Assembly: GCA_029939535.1 (NCBI GenBank)
Contig: JAOZST010000062.1
Span: forward strand, 1-19,581
DNA from: NBML01 sp029939535
GTDB taxonomy: Bacteria > Desulfobacterota > Desulfobacteria > Desulfobacterales > Desulfobacteraceae
DNA: 19,581 nt
Reading direction: 5' to 3'
Every line of letters starts with the position of its first letter. Within the stretch, counting starts at the first letter, position 1. The position numbers and the translations under genes were made by a program. Below the pieces are notes generated by a model. That model was not told where the DNA came from. It was given only the letters and a program-made list of their open reading frames with translations, and did not search any database. Shown piece by piece: positions 16,000-19,581 of this stretch.

Positions 16000-17289
16000 T
16001 TATGGTGTATAGAGCCCTGCTTTTACTGGTAGGTATAAGGATAAAATCGGTAGCAGGGAAAGGATAATCAAAATGATAATATCCATTATCACATAGGGAA
16101 TAGCCTCCTTGGCAACAGAATCAATATCCCCTTTTATCAGGTTGGCTGCAGTAAACAGGTTGACCCCCACCGGTGGAGTTGCCTGGCCTATGGCCATGGC
16201 TGAAATAAAGATAACACCATACCACAGAGGATCTATGTGAAAGGCAATCAGAACCGGAATAAGGATGGGCATGATTAGATAAGAAATGGAGATGGCATCC
16301 AATATCATTCCCAGACCCAGAAGCAGAAAATTAACCAGAATAATCATGACAACAGCATTGGGGGATATCTGAATAATCGCATTGGCAGTTTTATCTATGA
16401 CATCAATAACCGATGCTGCCCATGAAAACATCCCTGCAAACACCACGATGAACATGATAACAGAACTTGTGACGCTGGCATCCACAAGGATTTCAACAAG
16501 ATCCCGCCAGGAAATAGACCTGTAAATAAAAACAGCTACAAAAAGACTGTAAAAAACAGCTACAACAGCAGCCTCAGTAGGCGTAAATATGCCTGCATAG
16601 ATCCCTCCCAGGATAATTACAGGTGTAAGAATCGCCCATATGGATTTTTTCAACGCAATGAGGATTTCTTTGAAAGACCCTCTTTTTTCCAAGCCCTTAT
16701 AACCTCGCTTCCTTGAGATGAGGTATGCTACCAGAAGGGTGCCGGCACCTGTCAAAAGGCCGGGAACAACCCCTGCCACAAAGAGGGCACTCACGGAAAC
16801 ACCTGTAATATTTCCATAAATAATAAAGGCAATACTGGGTGGAATAATAATGGAAAGATCAGATGCATTTGCAATGGTTGCACCGGCAAAACTTTTATCA
16901 TATCCATGCTTTACCATGGGTGCAAGAAGGATTAGACCAACGGCAGCTGTTGTTGCAGGCCCGGATCCTGAGAGAGCACCCCAGAACATACAGGTTAAAA
17001 CAGCCACCATTGCCAGGCCCCCAACCGATTTTCCCACCAGGAGCTCAAAAAATTCAGCAATGGTGGCTGCAAGTTTTGCTCTTTCGAGGATGACACCGGC
17101 CAGAACAAAAAAGGGGATTGCCAGTAAAGGAAATGATGCAATCCCCGTGGAAAAATTAATTCCAACCATCGCTATTCCGAGATCAAAAAAGTAGATAGTG
17201 GCAACTGCAGCAATACCAAGAGAAGTCCCGATGGGGACTCCCACAGCCATAAGCACAAGAAAGGACAGCGCAATAACAGCAAACTCCAT
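16000..17289 (-). CDS. dctM: TRAP transporter large permease subunit
   Basis: A 429-residue, highly hydrophobic protein with about 12 membrane spans, typical in length and sequence for DctM (GVPIGTSLGIAAV at the N-terminus, GALSGSGPATTAAVG, LPSIAF-like IIPPSIAFIIYG, and ATPPVGVNLF near the C-terminus). It forms the sodium-coupled transport channel with DctQ. The start ATG at 17289 overlaps the dctQ stop by one base (TAATG), so the two are translationally coupled. The C-terminal end is followed by about 80 nt before E1alpha, with no terminator seen. Confidence 0.96.
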   Translation of the reverse strand: MEFAVIALSFLVLMAVGVPIGTSLGIAAVATIYFFDLGIAMVGINFSTGIASFPLLAIPFFVLAGVILERAKLAATIAEFFELLVGKSVGGLAMVAVLTCMFWGALSGSGPATTAAVGLILLAPMVKHGYDKSFAGATIANASDLSIIIPPSIAFIIYGNITGVSVSALFVAGVVPGLLTGAGTLLVAYLISRKRGYKGLEKRGSFKEILIALKKSIWAILTPVIILGGIYAGIFTPTEAAVVAVFYSLFVAVFIYRSISWRDLVEILVDASVTSSVIMFIVVFAGMFSWAASVIDVIDKTANAIIQISPNAVVMIILVNFLLLGLGMILDAISISYLIMPILIPVLIAFHIDPLWYGVIFISAMAIGQATPPVGVNLFTAANLIKGDIDSVAKEAIPYVIMDIIILIILSLLPILSLYLPVKAGLYTP

Positions 17290-17777
17290 TACCTGCCTCC
17301 CTCCACTTTAAGTCCGTCTAATTTAGATGCAGCATCCCTGTATATTCCAACAAATACAAATACAGACAGAATCGGAACACCAATATAATATATCCATACG
17401 GGGATTTCCAGGGATGCTGACTTTGCCTGGAACAAAGTCAGTTCATCATAGATCGCCTGAATAACATAGATGTCTACTATTAAAAATAGGATAGCACTGA
17501 GTCCTGAACTGATAAGGATAGCCAGTTTTTTAATTTTTCTTGGAAAAATCTTATACAGCGTAACCATACCCATTTGTCCGCCACGTTCAAAGGCAATCCC
17601 TGAACCAACTACAGTGAGCCAGACAAATAAATTAATCGTAATTTCTTCTGTTGCTCCAAAAGAAAAATGGAAAAGATAGCGGCTTAAAACATTAATAAAA
17701 GCAATGGATGCCATTGTAAAGAGCAAAATGGCTGCTATCCAGTGATCCACTCTGATGCGCTGGTTTGTCTGACTCAT
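17289..17777 (-). CDS. dctQ: TRAP transporter small permease subunit
   Basis: A 162-residue membrane protein with four predicted spans and the family pattern of an early LSRYLF, then FGATEEITINLFVWLTVVGSGIAFERGGQMGM. It is the small membrane partner of DctM. The ATG at 17777 has a strong GGAGG site upstream. It is separated from dctP by 92 nt that contain a large RNA hairpin. Confidence 0.95.
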   Translation of the reverse strand: MSQTNQRIRVDHWIAAILLFTMASIAFINVLSRYLFHFSFGATEEITINLFVWLTVVGSGIAFERGGQMGMVTLYKIFPRKIKKLAILISSGLSAILFLIVDIYVIQAIYDELTLFQAKSASLEIPVWIYYIGVPILSVFVFVGIYRDAASKLDGLKVEGGR

Positions 17778-17807
17778 TGAATTCCTCCGAAACAGTCCGA
17801 AATTTAA

Positions 17808-17860
17808 GATTCACAACCCATAGCAGCCGAGTTTGAATGGACTACTATGAGTTGTGGATC
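17808..17860 (-). ncRNA. Intercistronic RNA hairpin between dctP and dctQ
   Basis: The arms 17812-17826 and 17842-17856 are complementary over 15 bp around a 15-nt loop, and three more pairs form outside one mismatch (17808-17810 with 17858-17860). Two of the 15 positions are G.U pairs in the minus-strand transcript but would be A.C mismatches if read from the plus strand, so the structure is built for the operon's own mRNA. No U-run follows, so I read it as an RNA-stability or processing element that keeps the abundant binding-protein mRNA segment above the permease genes, not as a full terminator. Confidence 0.7.
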
Positions 17861-17869
17861 CAATGCATT

Positions 17870-18952
17870 CTATTTTCCCATATCAGCAATGGCTTTTTTA
17901 TAAATACCTTCTCCAATTTTCGGTATCCATTTTTTATAAAGCGACTTGGTCGCATCGGCAAAGGCCTTTTTTTCAGCATCTGTAAGGTTTGTGACTACCA
18001 TGCCTTTGCTTTCCGCAAATTTAACGGGATCAGGAATTTTAATTTCATAATTAAATTCATTTTTCAGAATATTAAGGGATTTATCTCCGTCAAGCCCGGC
18101 ACGGTTAAGAGCCTTCTCAAATCGTGCAGATTCCACGGCAGATTCTCTGATTGCCGTTTGGATATCCTCTGGAAAGGCTTTAAACTGTTTTTTATTCCAG
18201 TATATAATAACCGGATCCACAAGGTAATTCCAGCGGGTAATGTATTTATGATATTGATAAATCTGTACTGTAATTGCAACGCCGGGAAGGGGATTTTCCT
18301 GGCCGTCCACAACACCCTGCTGAAATCCGGTCACAGCATCACCCCAGTTCATATTCACCGGGTCAGCACCTAGTTGCCTGAAGATATCCATAAAAATTGG
18401 ACTTCCTACGACGCGAATTTTCATTCCTTTCAAGTCATCAGGAGTACGAATAGGCTTTTTGTTGTTCGTTACCTGACGGAATCCGTTTTCTGCCCAGCCA
18501 AGGCCGATAAGGCCTTTCTTTTCCATTGCCGCAAAGATTTCTTTTCCGGTCTCACCATATTCCATTTTGTCAAGGTTCTCAAAATTATTAATGAAAAACG
18601 GAAGAGAAAAAATATTCATTTCAGGAATGACAGAAGCTGAATTAATCGTCGATTCATAGGCCAGATCAATTACTCCCTTTGCGACCATCTGGGGCGATTT
18701 TAACTGGGCACCCTTCATAAGTGCACTGCCATAATATGGCTTGATATTAATCTCACCATTTGTCTTCTCTTTTACAAGCTCAGCAAATTTAATGGCTCCC
18801 ATTCCCCAGTAAAATTGGGGACCTACATTGAGAGTCATTTTATACTCTTTTTTGTAATTTCCTGCATTGACAGGCATTGCAAACATCAGCGTCATTAAAG
18901 CGGACACTGCCAGAATCAGGCTTTTTTTTAAAAATTTACCCGGTGTACCCAT
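17870..18952 (-). CDS. dctP: TRAP transporter periplasmic substrate-binding protein
   Basis: A 360-residue DctP-family binding protein from the ATG at 18952, which has a GGGGGG-containing site 7 nt upstream; a frame extending to 19024 adds residues ahead of the signal peptide and is unlikely. Signal peptide: a KFLKK n-region and hydrophobic core, with probable cleavage after VNA (residue 30). Family motifs include GFRQ (R159), LKGMKIRV with R180, the arginine that usually grips the substrate carboxylate, and GVVDGQENP. The ligand is thus probably a carboxylate, but its identity is unknown. It is the first gene of the large operon. Confidence 0.95.
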   Translation of the reverse strand: MGTPGKFLKKSLILAVSALMTLMFAMPVNAGNYKKEYKMTLNVGPQFYWGMGAIKFAELVKEKTNGEINIKPYYGSALMKGAQLKSPQMVAKGVIDLAYESTINSASVIPEMNIFSLPFFINNFENLDKMEYGETGKEIFAAMEKKGLIGLGWAENGFRQVTNNKKPIRTPDDLKGMKIRVVGSPIFMDIFRQLGADPVNMNWGDAVTGFQQGVVDGQENPLPGVAITVQIYQYHKYITRWNYLVDPVIIYWNKKQFKAFPEDIQTAIRESAVESARFEKALNRAGLDGDKSLNILKNEFNYEIKIPDPVKFAESKGMVVTNLTDAEKKAFADATKSLYKKWIPKIGEGIYKKAIADMGK

Positions 18953-19025
18953 TTTGTACCCCCCATTGTTAAAGATAAAAATAATTTTGATCATACGGCT
19001 TTTAGCGTTTAGACAGCCGATCAAG

Positions 19026-19045
19026 CTGATCCGACTATAGATCAG
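19026..19045 (-). promoter_or_regulatory. Small stem-loop in the dctP leader
   Basis: CTGATC (19026-19031) and GATCAG (19040-19045) can pair over 6 bp around an 8-nt loop in the predicted 5' leader of the dctP transcript, or act as a DNA dyad just downstream of the promoter. No U-run follows. Function unknown. Confidence 0.25.
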
Positions 19046-19062
19046 AGTGTAAGATATAGATA

Positions 19063-19116
19063 TGCATAGAATGAAAAAAGTAGCATGTCAAGCAATTTTT
19101 TTGCATAACAATAAAC
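19063..19116 (-). promoter_or_regulatory. Promoter/operator upstream of the dctP operon (copy 2 of shared element)
   Basis: On the minus strand a perfect -35 box TTGACA lies at 19086-19091. The best -10 at 17-bp spacing is TATGCA (19063-19068), which is weak, so an activator may be needed. An A-tract dyad GCAA-AAAAA-TTGC (19092-19104) abuts the -35. The segment 19078-19116 is nearly the same as 2671-2708 in front of the XRE-cupin gene. The predicted leader is about 105 nt. This is the only good promoter seen for the 15-gene operon. Confidence 0.6.
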
Positions 19117-19132
19117 TTAATTTTCTATCAAT

Positions 19133-19158
19133 GCCTGTTACCAAAGCCTGTTACCAAA
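19133..19158. repeat. Perfect tandem duplication of a 13-bp sequence upstream of the dctP promoter
   Basis: GCCTGTTACCAAA occurs twice with no spacer (19133-19145 and 19146-19158), about 42-67 bp upstream of the predicted -35 of dctP. This is a usual place for an activator site. A 13-bp period puts the two copies on slightly different helix faces. LytTR proteins bind direct repeats with a GTT core, but their period is usually near 21 bp, so that link is weak. Confidence 0.4.
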
Positions 19159-19197
19159 CAGCTTGCTTTAACTTAAAAACAAGGCTATTGATTAATG

Positions 19198-19305
19198 ATT
19201 TTGATCCTGTTTCTATCTTGTTTTTAATTTTTATAAAGTCTGGTCTGGGGCTGAAGTTTTCCTGCTCTGATCACCGCGAAAAAACATTGATCACAGGATC
19301 AAAAT
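19198..19305. repeat. 13-bp perfect inverted repeat pair, 82 nt apart, including a 6-4-6 dyad
   Basis: Segment 19198-19210 is the exact reverse complement of 19293-19305 (13 bp, core ACAGGATCAAAA). The right arm overlaps a second perfect dyad, TTGATC-ACAG-GATCAA (19287-19302). A third ACAGGATC lies at 19341-19348, overlapping the stop of the LytTR frame. This clustering in a gap without genes suggests binding sites for a regulator or a folded transcript end. The rest of the gap 18953-19347 holds only the promoter, tandem repeat and stem-loops listed here. Confidence 0.4.
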
Positions 19306-19316
19306 TCTTTTCAATC

Positions 19317-19346
19317 TCCTGTTTGTCCCCATGAATTGAAACAGGA
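19317..19346 (-). terminator. Hairpin just after the LytTR frame, possible weak terminator
   Basis: TCCTGTTT (19317-19324) and AAACAGGA (19339-19346) form an 8-bp perfect stem with a 14-nt loop directly beyond the stop codon at 19348. The downstream minus-strand sequence is A-rich without a continuous U-run, so intrinsic termination would be poor; a 3'-end stabilising or processing role is equally possible. Confidence 0.35.
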
Positions 19347-19347
19347 T

Positions 19348-19569
19348 CTACATTTGCTTAAACAGATATTCATAGGATCTGCTGACGGCAATGGTGTGGT
19401 CTATCCGGTCAAACCCAATGATCATTTGGTTGGTAAAAGATCTCTTGACGGCCTGTATTCTCTCAATATTAACAATGGCATTTCGATGGACCCGCCAGAA
19501 GTACTTTGGGTCAAGGTCTTTTTCAAGATCTTTAATAGAGGTTATGGAAATCGGCACTCCCCTAACCAA
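19348..19569 (-). pseudogene. LytTR-type DNA-binding domain, incomplete and possibly frameshifted
   Basis: The open frame gives 73 residues: SIKDLEKDLDPKYFWRVHRNAIVN, then ERIQAVKRS and AVSRSYEYLFKQM. This is the C-terminal two thirds of a LytTR DNA-binding domain (FxRVHRNxIVN and VSRxY hallmarks). The complete domain is about 100 residues and is usually attached to a receiver or membrane domain. An in-frame TAA lies at 19576-19578, and only a TTG or GTG could start the frame. The neighbouring frame at the window edge reads YKTYW, which would fit the missing upstream strand just ahead of VRGVP, so a one-base frameshift near 19566-19570 is plausible. Only 12 bases beyond are visible, so an intact short gene cannot be ruled out. 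Confidence 0.6.
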
Positions 19570-19581
19570 TATGTTTTATAC

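Noticed and set aside
17837..18373. Open frame of 178 codons on the plus strand
   Set aside because: It is antisense to the end of dctP and to the intercistronic hairpin; the translation shows no domain.
19062..19334. Open frame of 90 codons on the plus strand over the dctP upstream region
   Set aside because: It runs through the predicted promoter, tandem repeat and inverted repeats, lacks a ribosome site, and resembles no family.

Overview
The window looks like a chromosomal piece of an anaerobic, probably sulfate-reducing bacterium, most likely of the Desulfobacterota/Desulfobacterales type. This is inferred from gene content, not from a marker gene: an archaeal-type LipS1/LipS2 lipoyl synthase pair, a CCG-domain (HdrD-like) iron-sulfur protein, a multihaem cytochrome c fused to a NarI-like cytochrome b, and a TRAP transporter. 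All protein genes I accept read on the minus strand.

Reading in the direction of transcription (right to left): a partial and probably disrupted LytTR DNA-binding domain gene lies at the right edge (19348-19569). A regulatory region of about 300 bp follows. Then comes a tightly packed run of 15 genes from 18952 down to 2833, which I interpret as one operon of about 16 kb. It holds (i) a TRAP uptake system dctP-dctQ-dctM, with a strong RNA hairpin between dctP and dctQ; (ii) a 2-oxoacid/acetoin dehydrogenase complex, E1alpha-E1beta-E2-E3; (iii) lipB; (iv) an unusual redox trio: hexahaem c/NarI-type cytochrome b fusion, GcvH-like lipoyl carrier, and CCG-type disulfide-reductase-like protein; (v) a lipoate assembly set: lipoate ligase fused to DUF116, a LipT-like flavoprotein, and two radical SAM enzymes resembling LipS1/LipS2. 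The longest untranslated gap inside this run is about 90 nt and several genes overlap.

After a gap of about 300 bp, a second small unit carries an XRE-cupin regulator and ilvD (dihydroxy-acid dehydratase).

The two units appear to be wired together. A nearly identical element of about 38 bp, with a -35 box and an A-tract dyad, sits in the same orientation upstream of both dctP and the XRE regulator gene. This suggests that the regulator controls itself and the whole 16 kb operon.

Working model (inference): a carboxylate is imported by the TRAP system. If it is a 2,3-dihydroxy acid, IlvD dehydrates it to a 2-oxoacid. The E1/E2/E3 complex then converts the 2-oxoacid to acyl-CoA. The operon makes its own lipoyl cofactor. 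The GcvH-like carrier plus the Hdr-like protein and the c/b cytochrome may offer a direct route for electrons from dihydrolipoyl groups to quinone or periplasmic cytochromes, beside the usual E3/NADH route. I know of no characterised system with this exact composition.
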